Translations under genes and position numbers: made by a program
The notes under the pieces: generated by a model
Database searches by the model: none
Seen by the model: the letters and a program-made list of their open reading frames with translations, nothing else
Told to the model about the DNA's origin: nothing
Assembly: GCA_000149265.1 (NCBI GenBank)
Contig: CH003066.1
Span: 12,479-76,478 of the forward strand
Direction of reading: 5' to 3'
DNA from: Ciona savignyi
Lineage: Eukaryota; Chordata; Ascidiacea; Phlebobranchia; Cionidae
Length of the DNA: 64,000 bases
Shown here: positions 47,501 through 59,428 of the stretch, piece by piece
Layout of the letters: the number at the start of each line of letters is the position of its first letter
Position numbering within the stretch: position 1 is the first letter of the stretch

Positions 47501-49263
47501 TCCTCGCTTCCCTGCAGTAACCTCGCGCCGCTTGCAACCCGAGCGGCGAACCACTAAATCGCTTAAAGACTTGTTCGGCTGCCCGTATATTCTCCTCCGA
47601 GTTTTGCCCGGTGTTTAGAAGAAATTCCAATGATTCCGTCTTGTTGAAACCTTCAACCACAGCGCTGACGTAGCACCGATAATCCTCGGCTTCCCTCCTA
47701 CGCAATAAGGAGCTTCGTTTCTTCGTTGCCACGTACAGGTGAAATGGGACCTCAATGTCAGTGTTATCGATCGAACGAAGGAAATCGGTGTATAGATCGT
47801 GATGATCCGACGAAACGTCTTCTAGTATAATGAGCACTGGTGTCTTGGAAGCACGAATCGCCTCCACAAGTGAGCTCGCTTTGTCTCTTCTCAAATCCTC
47901 AATTATATTCAGCGGGATCGCACCTTCACCGAACAATCCACTTCTCTGCATATTTTTCACCAATTCCTGGAGTTCTCCCATTAAGTCGTGGCCTCTATCG
48001 TTGCACTCTATATGCCACCTCACCGTATGCTTGAAGCGATCCGTGAACGGGAATTCTTCCGCCAGTTTTCGAACGATCTCAGATTTCCCGGTACCGGGAA
48101 AGCCGTAGCAATGAAGAATTACTTTGCATCGTTCCTTCGCGGTTTGTTCCAGTTTCAAATAACTTTCCGTCTTCGCAAAGCTTTGGACTGGTCGGCTAAA
48201 GCGCGAAACTGAACTCGGCGGTTTGGTCTTCTCTGTTGGATGGCCTGTGGAAAAGTACATTCAACGCTTCGTACGAAGTTACTTGTCCAATTTTTGCGAC
48301 AAACTCAGGACCACAATGCTACAGATTTAGGATGCGAGTTGTAGTAATCCCTATCAGCATTCAGCCAAAAAAGGTTACAGGTCGAAACTGGTCGAAAGCT
48401 AGTCGGTTGTGTTTTTGGGCAAGGCTCTTAACGAACATTGCCTGAACCCAGCGGATTATTGGGTTCTACCAAATTGAAAAGGGAACGTCTCTATCACACA
48501 CAACACACTGCAACATCTCCGGTAACCAGACAATGGGCGCGAGATGATCTGACGATCGCCCGTGTGTTAACCCCCTTGGTTTTCCCAGTTACGGGGATAA
48601 ACATGAATATCCTATCCTAAATATCATATTCATTAGTAACAAGGTTTACAATAAAATCGAAGCACTACTTCCAACCATTACAAACCCATTCCACCTTGCA
48701 CGTTCTGGATAGTTGTCTGTGGAGAATAGACAACTGTTCCAATATTGGACTGGTTTATTGTGAAAACATTTGGCAAACCTGAAAGTAAATACTTCATTAG
48801 TATTTTGTTTTCAGTTATATTTAGGAACAGTGGGTAATGTGGTTGATAAGGCTCAATAAAATATATTAAAAAGGATAGGGTTAGGATAGGATATTCATGT
48901 TTATCCCCGTGAATGGAAAAACCAAGGGGGTTAGCACCAATCATCAGATCACCTCGCGCCCACCGTCGGGTTACCGGAGCTATTGCAGTGTGTTGTATAT
49001 GATAGATACGTTTCTTCAATTTGGCAGAACACAATAATTCGCTGGGTTCTGGCAATGTCCGCTAAGTGCCTATCCAAAGAACGCAACCGACGAGCTAGCG
49101 ACCAGTTGCGTACCTGCAACCTTTCGTTTTATTATGCTATCTGTGCAAAACGGGTTACTACCATCAATAATGACGTCACAAACTTACGCTCGACGTCATC
49201 AACTCCAGTGGTCGATGTGTCAACGTCCATTGTGACGTCACACTCACGTTGAGAATACGTCAT
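44516..49263 (-). CDS. NB-ARC/STAND NTPase with TPR-like C-terminus, copy A
   Basis: Four exons, in phase, 904 residues: 49188-49263, 48695-48778, 46076-48244, 44516-44901. Residues ~27-53 are an Asn/Gln/Val/Thr-rich segment (INQSNIGTVVYSPQTTIQNV). The NTPase core follows: Walker A YGFPGTGKSE at ~100-109, Walker B VLIILEDV at ~190, a sensor-like LYVATKKRSSLLRR, and the NB-ARC GxPL motif SGSPLGLQAARGYC. A long helical region and the last exon (ICLVSCAKFYSAVGDHEEAIECYNDV) look like TPR helices. APAF1 and plant/animal NLR ATPases share this core and switch to an oligomer on ligand binding; that this protein is an immune or death sensor is inference. The start is the first ATG after an in-frame stop. 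No death, CARD or TIR domain was seen. Confidence 0.8.
44948..45232 (-). mobile_element. SINE-A copy present only in copy A
   Basis: Reverse full-length copy in the last intron. GAGCA on the left and GAGCAG on the right may be the target duplication. Copy B lacks it at the matching site near 50565. Confidence 0.85.
45330..45475 (+). mobile_element. old SINE-A remnant
   Basis: Degenerate middle and tail (CACACCACATTTTAATAACT, CGGTAACCCGCC, ACAATTACCCGTG). Confidence 0.5.
45484..46070. repeat. minisatellite beside the exon 3 donor, copy A
   Basis: About 25-30 units made of CACATGCAAACTACGTCA with or without an extra TACGTCAT. The array ends four bases from the donor at 46075. Confidence 0.95.
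48352..48620 (+). mobile_element. SINE-A copy shared by both duplicates
   Basis: Forward copy in intron 2 of copy A; its ortholog is at 53236-53492. Confidence 0.85.
48873..49128 (-). mobile_element. SINE-A copy in intron 1 of copy A
   Basis: Reverse copy with a degenerate head. Only the head region is recognisable at the matching place in copy B (54467-54562). Confidence 0.8.
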
Positions 49264-49825
49264 AGCTTATGTTCTGGAATACTTGGTTTGAACATCTGAA
49301 CCTTCACGACTGAAAGCTGCATAAGAATCCAAGCTTAACGCCAAGTATAATGCGGAACCATGTTCTGTGTGGTGTTGTCGTTCAGGAACACTGCGCAATA
49401 CCAATCACTTCAGTCTTTGAAACTAAACCAAGCATAAAACAACTGTCGAACCTTATTGTATTATATTTAGACACCTGTACTCAAGAATATTATTGTTTTA
49501 TCACTGATAATTAGTTATGGAGCAATTCCCTTTACAACGTTCCTGTATTCACATTAAAATGAAGGTTGTTATGAACAATGCGTAACATGATCTTACATCG
49601 CGCGCTATCGCGCTGCGCTACAACACACCGGCGGTTGGTACTTCGGATTATGTTGCAACATATCTTCCATAATAATGATATTTGGCTAACTATACTAACA
49701 TCACATCAGAGAATGGTTTTCCACACAATAACTCAGCACGAAGTAGTTAATGATTACCTAACACTTATAACGCGGGTTTCCTTAACCAGCGATTAACACT
49801 GTTGCAGTGATTTCATTCTTAGGAG
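49264..49825. promoter_or_regulatory. 5' flank of NTPase copy A, duplicated
   Basis: Nearly identical to 54711-55267 and therefore part of the duplicated unit; it probably holds the promoter. No core element recognised. An in-frame stop lies five codons-length upstream of the start in this copy. Confidence 0.5.
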
Positions 49826-50624
49826 AAGGGGTGGCCCGTAGTGTGGACAGTGAAAAGAGCAAAACCCCCTAAAATGAAATTCCACTAAAAAGTAGTCATG
49901 TTATATGGACGTTTGGATGGTGGTACGACTGTGGACAATATGGCTTTCCACCCCAAACTTCCCACCCTTGACCTTTGCTCGACTCAACTATTATTGACAT
50001 CCACGTCGTATAAACACCCACGCAAGACTGCTTGGCCTCGATTTCACGAGGATAATATCCTGAGCTCTGAGATATATTATTAACATAAGAACATAAACAT
50101 AAATAAGATAATAAATGCGGGCTCAAGCAGGATTTTTCAATTTGTCTAATACGGCGGAAAGTCTTCCTGTGGCGTCATTAGTGAGGTCACCGCAATCCCG
50201 CAGCGTCTCAGAGCACAACTTGACGGCTCGCGCTTTCTGTTCGTCATTTCCGGCGTCGAACATCGCCTCGGCAAATGACGTCACCGCCCATGCCCACTTC
50301 CCTTGATTCTGATCATCACGTTTCATCGATTTAAAAACATCGTTATAGCACTCTATCGCCTCCTCGTGGTCGCCCACTGCCGAGTAGAACTTTGCGCAGC
50401 TGACCAAGCAAATGTCGGCGATGTTCCATTTGGAGCTTCGTGCTGCAATGTCGCATAGTTCTCTACACACTTCCCTTCCCTCGGCGATTATCTTGCTAGT
50501 TGCCTCCCCTGCAGGGTATTTAGAGTAACAACAAACACATTTAGCTTCATTACAATTAGCAACCATTATCTCCACCGGGTTCAGTCGGTTACAGCGTGTG
50601 TTGCCCAAACTATTAGCTACTAAA

Positions 50625-50957
50625 GCAGTTCATACGTCATCACATGAAACTACGTCATACGTCATCACATTCCAACTACGTCATACGTCATCACATTCAA
50701 ACTACGTTATACGTCATCACATGCAAACTACGTCATGCACCATCACATGCAAACTACGTCATACATCATCACATGCAAACTACGTCATAAGTCATCACAT
50801 GCAAACTACGTCAGCAAATACAAACTACGCCATACGTTATCACATGCAAACTACGTCATCACATGCAAACAACGTCATCACATGCAAACTACGTCATCAC
50901 ATGCAAACTACGCCATACGTCATCACATGCAAACTACGTCATCACATGCAAACTGAC
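50625..50957. repeat. minisatellite beside the exon 3 donor, copy B
   Basis: Same unit as in copy A (CACATGCAAACTACGTCATA) but about half as long; it touches the donor at 50957. Confidence 0.95.
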
Positions 50958-53235
50958 CGGTGAGGATGAGTCGTCGAGCGATCCTGACGAGTTGTCTCTT
51001 GATGCTCATCTTATTGTATTCCCCGTCCGACTTCCTAAGTATCCCGTGCTCGTAGAACTCGAAATGAACGTCCTTGGTTTGCAAGGCTTCTTCACAAATC
51101 TCCTTCGCCTCCAACAGACGTTTGACCCGTTCATCTCCCTCCAGCTGCCGACACCATTGCAAGGTGATCGGGATTGTTCCTCCGACCACAGATATGTGCT
51201 CGAACAGCAGCCGAATCTCATGTCCCTTGCACACCAGCAGAGCAATGTGGTAAGCGAGCTTTGAAAGCCACAGACTTTGTTCATACTCAAGGGAAGGCGA
51301 ATCGCTATTTTTGTACAAAATAACTCGACTTAAGCTTTGTAAGATAGAAGTCAATCTTTCAGCGAAAAATATATTTCTATGGATTTCTTCGTCCAGGAAA
51401 ACACCACACAATCTTAGGATTTCTAACATTTCGGTCGTTAAAACAGGTGACAATTTCAGACAACTCCGTATTTTCGGGAAATGACTTTTGTCTTTACTTG
51501 CGCCTTCCAGAAAGTCTAACTCCTCGCCCTGTCTGAGCAGAATAACTTTGCTCTCATACTTGCAAATGAACCCGGGTTCGAGCCTCGCCCCAGCAGCTTT
51601 ACAAGCTCCAACCAACTCATCAGCTACATCGACCAAATCTTTGTCCGAATATTTCCTGATGAATTCCCCCAATGATATATCGCCGCCGAATATCACGCTG
51701 TACACGATAGACAGCGACTTCGCCAAGCAATCCCGGCATTTGTCGGACAAGCCGGATGACTGGTTCGTAGCTACCGCTCCAAACACCTCGTAAAGATGGC
51801 TGATGATCAAGCTGAGTAGAAGTTCGTTCACATGATCTGTCTCCACACGACCGAGCAAAGTATCCATGTGAGGTAGAAGCTTAGTAACCCCCGCAGCCAC
51901 CTCCTTATCTCTCATGTCCTTTGTTATCAAACACGAAATCACTTCGGCAGCTGCATCCACGCGACCGGGGTTCAGCTTGCTGACTCGGAACGCATGCAGT
52001 CATCACCTGGTGGAAGGAAATATCGTCCGATTCTTCAACGACACACATCGACAAGTCCTCCAGTTTGCTGATGATCTGTCCGCTCTCGGTCTTGTTCTTG
52101 ATCCGATGGTTTTTGACATTTCCATCTCGGAAATGTTGACAGAATCGTTCGACCACGAACCGCGGGATCCTGCTGTAATGAAGATAGGAAAGACAGGACA
52201 GAACATTCCATGCATGCTGGACCTGTTTGTCGCAATCTTCACTTGGCCGGAATGGCATGGTGATAGCTTGGAATATATGGTTCACGTTGCGCCCGTATGT
52301 TTCCTGCAGATTCCTTGTTTCGTCGCTGTGGACGGTTTGCTCGTCTTCTTCCAAGATCTCCAGATAATCTTTGTAAGAAATCCTCGCTTCCCTGCAGTAA
52401 CCTCGCGCCGCTTGCAACCCGAGCGGCGAGCCACTAAATCGCTTGAAGACTTGTTCGGCTGCCCGTATATTCTCCTCCGAGTTCTGCCCGGTGTTTAGAA
52501 GAAATTTCAACGATTCCGTCTTGTTGAAGCCTTCAACCACAGCGCTGACGTAGCACCGATAATCCTCGGCTTCCCTCCTACGCAATAAGGAGCTTCGTTT
52601 CTTCGTTGCCACGTACAGGTGAAATGGAACCTCAATGTCAGTGTTGTCGATTGAACGAAGGAAATCGGTGTATAGATCGTGATGATCCGACGAAACATCT
52701 TCTAGTATAATGAGCACTGGTATCTTTGAAGCACGAATCGCCTCCACAAGTGAGCTCGCTTTGTCTCTTCTCAAATCCTCAATTATATTCAGCGGGATCG
52801 CACCTTCACCGAACAATCTACTTCTCTGCATATTTTTCACCAATTCCTGGAGTTCTCCCGTTAAGTCGTGGCCTCTATCGTTGCACTCTATATGCCACTT
52901 CACCGTGTGCTTGAAGCGATCCGTGAACGGGAATTCTTCCGCCAGTTTTCGAACGATCTCAGATTTCCCAGTGCCGGGAAAGCCGTAGCAATGAAAAATT
53001 ACTTTGCATCGTTCCTTCGCGGTTTGTTCCAGTTTCAAATAACTTTCCGTCTTCGCAAAGCTTTGGATTGGTCGGCTGAAACGCGAAACTGAACTTGGCG
53101 GTTTGGCCTTCTCTGTTGGATGGCCTGTGGAAAAGTACATTCAAAGCTTCGTACGAAGTTTTTTGTCTAATTTTGGCAAAAAAACTCAGGACCATATTGC
53201 TACAGATTTAGGATGCGAGTTGTAGTAATCCTAGC

Positions 53236-53492
53236 AGCATTCAGCCAAACGGTTGCGGGTACGAAACTGGTCGCCACCTAGACAGTTGTGTCCTTGGGCA
53301 ACACACTTAACGGACATTGCCTGAACCCAGTGGATTAATGGGTTTTACCAAATTGAATGAATGTTTCAATCATACACAACACACTGCAATAGCTTCTGTA
53401 AACCTATGGTGGGCACGAGGTGATCTGACGATTGCCCGTGTGTTAACCCCCTTGGTTTTCCCATTCACGGGGATAAACATCAATATCCTATT
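53236..53492 (+). mobile_element. SINE-A copy shared by both duplicates
   Basis: Ortholog of 48352-48620, so it predates the duplication. Confidence 0.85.
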
Positions 53493-53959
53493 CATTAGTA
53501 ACTGGGTTTACAATAAAAGCGAAGCACAAGTTCCAACCATTACAAACCCATTCTACCTTGCACGTTCTGGATAGTTGTGTGTGGAGAATATACTACTGTT
53601 CCAATATTGGACTGGTTTATTTTGAAACCACTTGGCAAACCTGAAAGTAGATACTTCATTAGTATTTTGGGTTTTATTTATACTAAGGGGCCAGTGGGTA
53701 ATGTGGTGGATAAGGCTCAATAAAATATATTGATTAAAGAAATTGTACACGCACCAACCCATAATAGTTAAAACACCGCCAACTAAGAGACCCAAGATTC
53801 ATGACTTAATCACTTTTCAACTTAAGTTGTGTTATATGAACCTATTAGAATTAACACGACAATTTTCCTAAGATTTAAAATGCATGTGTATTTTTGCAAA
53901 ATAAACAAACAATTTGTATTTCTGATTGTGGAGGTATAGACACTAACTTCTGTTTCATT

Positions 53960-54215
53960 CCGGCAGATTAATCTGGTGGTTTAGTGTGTCGCCTTTCAGC
54001 CGAAGGGTTGCGGCTTCGAAAACTGGTCGCTATAGCTAGTCGGCTGTGTCCTTGGGCAAGGCACGCAACGTGTGAATCATACACAACATACTGCAATAGC
54101 TCCGGCAACCCGACGATGGGCGCGAGGTGATCTAACGATTGCATGTGTGTTAATCCCCTTGGTTTTTTTCATTTACGGGGATAAACATGAATATCGTATC
54201 CTATCCTCCTATCCT
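53960..54215 (+). mobile_element. SINE-A copy specific to copy B
   Basis: Forward copy (CCGGCAGATTAATCTGGTGG head, CCTATCCT tail) with no counterpart in copy A. Confidence 0.8.
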
Positions 54216-54466
54216 ATTTAATGCCATGAGATAGGAATGACCATACTTTACGAGTAATACGCCATTTTTCGTTAAGACTCATAAGTACACCGCATGTATA
54301 TGGGTCATATGACCGAATGGTTAACGCATACCATATATATTCAGATGAATCCCCACTAAATATGCCTGGCTTACGTTCTAAGAAAAAAAAGGCTACACTA
54401 CTTTCTTTCTGCCTATCAACAAATAATGTAATGTATCTATTAGCATGTCTAAAAACTGGGTGTAAT

Positions 54467-54562
54467 CCAAAGACACAACAGTCTAGCTAGCGACCAGCTT
54501 CGAACCTGCAACCTTTCGGTTGAAAGGCGTCGCAATAAATCGCAAGACTAATCGGTCGTACA
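54467..54562 (-). mobile_element. SINE-A head fragment
   Basis: Reverse box B and head (GACCAGCTTCGAACCTGCAA to AATCGGTCGTACA). Confidence 0.75.
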
Positions 54563-55267
54563 TTAAATATTATCATGTTATCTATGCGCAAGGGGTTACT
54601 ACCATTAATAATGACGTCACAAACTTACGCTCGACGTCATCAGCTCCAGTGGTCGATGTGCCGCGCTCAACGTCCATTGTGACGTCACACTGACGTTGAG
54701 AATACGTCATAGCTTCTGTTCTGGAATACTTGGTTTGAACATCTGAACCTTCAAGACTGGTTGCTGCATAAGAATCCAAGCTTAACGCCAAGTATAATGC
54801 GGAACCATGTTATGTGTGGTGTTGTCGTTCAGGAACACTGCGCAATACCAATCAATTCAGTCTTTGAAACTAAATCAAGCATAAAACAACTGTCGAACCT
54901 TATTGTATTATATTTAGACACCTGTACTCGACAATATTATTGTTTTATCATTGAAAATTAGTTATGGAGCAATTCCCTCTACAACGTTCCTGTATTCACA
55001 TTAAAATGAAAGTTGTTATGAACAATGCGTAACATGATCTTACATCACGCGCTATCGTGCTGCGCTACAACACACAGCGGTTGTTACTTCGGATTATGTT
55101 GCAACATATCTTCCATAATAATGATATTTGGCTCACTATACTAACATCACATCAGAGAATGGTTTTCCACACAATAACTCAGCACGAAGTAAGTTAATGA
55201 TTACCTAACACTGATGACGCGGGTTTCCTCAACCAGCGATTAACATTGTTGCAGTGATTTCATTCTT

Positions 55268-55802
55268 CACCGGTCGGCTAAGTTTCACACAATGGAAAGA
55301 CGTAGTAAAGCGTTGGTATCGGCCTGTTTGGTTCCTTACCAATAACTTTTTTACGCACAAAGGAAATAATACAATTTAAATTATATTTTAATATACCAAC
55401 GGGAATATTTTATTCATAAAACATGGAAATTGTTGTATTGTTTTATTTGAGCTTCTTGGTAGTAGGCCTAAATGAAATTAAAGCGAAATGTCGGGCTATA
55501 TAGCACGAAATGCAAGCAAAGAATGTTGCATACCAAAGTAAATGATTATTACATACATGTGGGCATGATTACAGTTGATTACAGGGCACAAAATAACTGT
55601 CTGCAAACCTGCACCTATTACCACGGAACAGATATTATAAGTTTTAAATGAACCAATAGGTAGCTTTTAACTCAAATCACACCAACTTACATATTAGCAA
55701 CTAAAACGCTGCTTCTGTTTAAAACTCTCGCACTCAGGCCTCATATTTAAACACAATGTTTATTAAAACACTCGTTAATCATAAATTAAGCGATTTCGTG
55801 AT
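55268..55802. other. AT-rich spacer right of the duplication
   Basis: No feature recognised. Confidence 0.45.
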
Positions 55803-56010
55803 CTATGAATAGGATTTCCATGTTATCCCATTGAACAGGCAACGCAAGGGGAGTTATTACACTGACAAACGTCAGATTACCTCCCCCCCAACAAGTTACA
55901 TAAGCTTTTGCAGTGTGTTTTATATGATTGAAACGATCTCTAAATTTTGGCAAAATCAAAAAATCCACTGGGTTAAGACAAATTCCTATGAATGCCCTGC
56001 TGGGCCTAGC
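55803..56010 (-). mobile_element. old SINE-A copy
   Basis: Diverged reverse copy (ATAGGATTTCCATGTTATCC to AAATCCACTGGGTTAAGAC). Confidence 0.65.
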
Positions 56011-56200
56011 ATTTTTTATTTAGTTTTTATTTATTTTCGAGTACGACTTAGCCATTAAGGATTAAGTAAACTTTCCACTCACACCCCAATAACGTTCGTT
56101 TGATTTCTATTGTTTTTGTGTTTAATATGATATTTATGGGTTCCGCGCTGATAATTTCCGAAACCTCGTTGCCAGAATTCTTTTCACTCTAAACTCCATC

Positions 56201-58300
56201 ATGGGTCGTATGCACGCGCCTGGGTGAGTGATTTTTAACTTTTGAAGCAATATTTCTACTTATTATGTACCATACTGTATAAAATAATCGTGATAAAACG
56301 TATTAGTGCTTGTGAAGTGACTTAGAAAGTTCCTATGGCCAATCTGTGGTTATTTTTATAGCCTATCTCCAGTTCTTCTTTATTCATCATGGTACAGGGT
56401 TCTGTCGCTTAACTAGCACCTATTAAAAATATTTATTTAAGTGCCAAGTTGTATTAAATTAAATTTTTTTTAGAAAGGGTCTTTCTGCATCAGCACTACC
56501 ATACAGACGAAGTGTCCCGACGGTAAGTTTATTAGGTTATTTGCGTTGGACAGAAGTTTCCTATATAATCAAGTTTGAGAAGTATGCCTTTGGCAGTATA
56601 TTGTTTATACACGATCAAAATAATATTAACATATTCTTAATAAGACTTAGGACTCCTTGCACGAAGTTAAAAACCTAATTTATATAAGTAGTTTGATAAT
56701 TATTGATTTGTATATAATCATGGTCAGTAGATGTAATTTCCATATTTCCGCAGTGGTTGAAACTTGGTGCAGATGATGTGAGGGAACAAATCTACAAACT
56801 CGCGAAGAAGGGTCTTCGACCTTCCCAGATTGGAGTTATCTTGCGTGATTCACATGGTGTCGCACAGGTAACGAAGAGTTTCATACAAAGTCTTTTTGAA
56901 GCTTGCACACTACTGCACTTAATTTTATTTTTTAAAGTTAAAGTCCTGTGCTGTTGAACAATCGATTAGAATAACAAATTTTAAAACTGCTGTAATACTT
57001 CATAAAGTCCACAAATTATAATAAAACCACTGCAATATTTTTAAACAAAAATACGGGAATCACATTTTATCTGTAACACTGAACCATCCACCCCAAATCC
57101 CCAGGTCCGATTCGTGACCGGCAACCAGGTGCTCAGGGTGCTGAAGGCAAAGGGACTTGCACCTGATCTTCCTGAAGATATTTATCATCTCATCAAGAAA
57201 GCTGTCGCCATGCGCAAGCACTTGGAAAGGAACAGAAAGGTGGTTGTTTTATAGTTGTTTGCAGAGTTCTTGAAATTTTAGACTTTCAACCATTTAATAT
57301 CAACTAGAACGCATTTTATAAGCTGGGTTAGTTGCAATGATTATTCTGTTGACTTATTCTCTATGTTTTGTATTGATTAGTATGTCTGGGTATTGGATTG
57401 TAATAAATACTCAGTGATAAGCAAGGTTGAGTTTGCAAACAAACACACATAGAAAATTTTAAATATGTCATTTTTTTAATTTAAAAACAAACATTAAAAC
57501 AAGTAATTCACAAACTTATTATTTTCACTAAAGATTAATAATTAAAATTTGATCAGTTCCTAATCTGTAGAGAAAGCCAGAATTATGCAATATCCCACTC
57601 AACCTTATGTACGATGGCATGCCATACATAGCAATGCTTCACTCCATAGCATTGTGTGCATGGTTGGCCAAATATTAACTTCCAGTTTGCAACCCACTTT
57701 TCCATATAAGTTGGATCTGTGTTACTGAATGCTGGATACAATAATAGGATAGGATATTCATGTTTATCCCCGTGAATGGGAAAACCACCAAGGGGGTTAA
57801 CCCACGGGCAATCATCAGATTACCTCGCGCCTATCGTCGGGTTACCGGAGCTATTACAGTGTCTGTGTATGATTCACACGCTCCTTTAATTTGGTAGCAC
57901 CTATTAATCCGCTGAATTCAGGCAATGTCCGTAAAGTGTCGTGCCCCAGGACACAACTGACTAGATAGCGATCAGTTTCGTACCTGCAACCTTTTGGTTG
58001 AAAGGCGTCGCACTAAACAACCAGACTAACCGGTCCAACAATAATATTGGGAGGGTCGGACACAATCATTATGAACGATTCTCTCCAAAGTGTAGTAAAC
58101 GACGTCCCGATTTCATAACATTCATTCTTGTAGAGAATTGGGTTCATAATCGATCTCCCCCACAGGACACCGACTCGAAGTTTCGCTTGATTTTGGTCGA
58201 AAGTCGGATCCATCGACTTGGCCGATACTACAAGTTGAAAGGGGTGCTTCCCCCAAACTGGAAATATGAAAGCGCAACTGCTTCTGCCTTGGTTGCTTAA
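56201..58300 (+). CDS. RPS13: 40S ribosomal protein S13 (uS15)
   Basis: Small-subunit ribosomal protein. Five exons in phase give 151 residues, the same length as human: 56201-56223, 56474-56522, 56753-56866, 57105-57239, 58166-58300. The protein begins [20 protein letters not shown] and holds [38 protein letters not shown] and [12 protein letters not shown] at the end, nearly identical to vertebrate RPS13. A pyrimidine-rich stretch (TTCTTTTCACTCT) precedes the ATG and may be the 5' TOP element of ribosomal protein mRNAs. The last intron (926 bases) holds a SINE-A. Vertebrate RPS13 introns host U14 snoRNAs; I saw no clear one here. Confidence 0.98.
57745..58038 (-). mobile_element. SINE-A copy, full length
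   Basis: Reverse copy in the last RPS13 intron. Confidence 0.9.
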
Positions 58301-58308
58301 GCGTTTGA

Positions 58309-58314
58309 ATTAAA
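58309..58314 (+). terminator. possible polyadenylation signal of RPS13
   Basis: ATTAAA nine bases after the stop; no AATAAA nearby. Confidence 0.45.
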
Positions 58315-58439
58315 CACATTCAACAATATGTTTGTTCTGTTTGGAGTGGATAGTATGTCAGCATAACTTAGAGCACATAGTGTAGCAGAATCTGGGTTAA
58401 GTTCCATTTCATTCTGGGTAACTTAACATTTTTCCAGAT

Positions 58440-58672
58440 AACCTTTCCCGTGCAAAACCAAGGGGGTTATCACACGGGCAATCGTCAGATTGATTACCTT
58501 ACACTCACCGTTGGGTTACCTGAGCTATTGCAATGTGTTGTGTATGATTCACATGTTCCTTCAATTTTGTAGAACCTCATTAATCCACTGGGTTCAGGCA
58601 ATGTCCGTAAAGTGCATTGCCCAAGCATACCAGCTTTAACTGAAAGGCGACTAATTAAATGACCAGATTTTT
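58440..58672 (-). mobile_element. SINE-A copy, head damaged
   Basis: Reverse copy with clear tail and middle; the box B part is missing. Confidence 0.8.
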
Positions 58673-58891
58673 CCTCTTAAAGTGGCATGTGTAGCTGTGT
58701 TACAATACTGGGGGTAGCCAGCTGTTCAACAAGAACCCGGCTGAATGTTGTCACTTGCATGCACCATGTTACAGAAAATTCCAAGGAGGATTTTCCTAAA
58801 TAACAAACTATAGTACACTGCACCCTTTAATGTGCAGATTAAGGCTGCTTTCGTTGGTAATAACTCTTACTCACTAAAATCACTCAACACG

Positions 58892-58897
58892 TTTATT
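58892..58897 (-). terminator. polyadenylation signal of the coiled-coil gene
   Basis: TTTATT on + is AATAAA on the gene strand, 532 bases after the stop at 59429. Confidence 0.5.
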
Positions 58898-59428
58898 GTA
58901 GTTTGGAAGATTTAATTACAAATAGAACTTCTGTTCAACATTATCAAAAATATTAGCCTGCAATAAATATTGATAAAGCAGTTGACAGTCTCAGATACAT
59001 GGTATTTTGTCCACAGAGAAATACAATAATTAACAAAGTTATTTCCCAAAGCTTTTGTTGCCGACTCTTGTCAGAATAAGACTCAATACCAGTGTATTAC
59101 TGACGAGTCAATACAACACTGAGATTTCCTAAGACTTGAGCAGCACTTTGTTAAATTGGAACCCTTTGTCTGTCCTCACAGTGAGCGTTGCAGTTCGAAA
59201 TGTTTTCATTGCCACATGTCCATCATTCTACCAACCAGAGGTTAAAAATACTGATGTATTAGATCCATGTCTGGAATATAGAATTGTTTCATTGAGGCTT
59301 CTGCGTTTGTCGAGCGTTTGAATAACCCTGGAATGAAACTACATTTCGACTTTGCTGTTCAGAGCATATTGCACTACAGTGACTCACAAGTGAACAATGT
59401 GATGTCATACACGTCATCCATCATGATG

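Larger units (their letters stand above)
44281..49825. repeat. segmental duplication, copy A
   Basis: ~5.5 kb unit repeated directly at 49892-55267. The left edge (GTAGTCATATTATATGAACG) and right edge (CAGTGATTTCATTCTT) were set by eye where the copies stop matching. Only ~66 bases separate the copies. Exons are nearly identical; introns differ in SINEs and array length. Confidence 0.9.
50123..54710 (-). pseudogene. NB-ARC/STAND NTPase, copy B, one frameshift
   Basis: Paralog of copy A with the same four exons: 54629-54710, 53557-53640, 50958-53124, 50508-50123. Walker A, Walker B and GxPL motifs are intact and all splice sites are kept. One extra base near 52001, where copy A reads GCAGTATCACC and copy B GCAGTCATCACC, shifts the frame; the large exon would stop after ~34 foreign residues, losing the C-terminal half. 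All other length differences are multiples of three in sum. The rest of the gene shows no decay and remains open for 345 codons after the shift, so this is either a young pseudogene, a segregating null allele or an assembly error. Confidence 0.75.
49892..55267. repeat. segmental duplication, copy B
   Basis: Direct copy of 44281-49825, slightly shorter because it lacks a SINE and has a shorter minisatellite. Confidence 0.9.

Noticed and set aside
46953-48108. + strand open frames of up to 221 codons
   Set aside because: They are antisense of the large NTPase exon, whose motifs and codon phase are on the minus strand; the same holds for 51914-52988.
56224-58165. U14-type snoRNA in an RPS13 intron
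   Set aside because: I looked for paired box C (RUGAUGA) and box D (CUGA) with U14-like sequence and saw none that was convincing; a snoRNA search program would be decisive.
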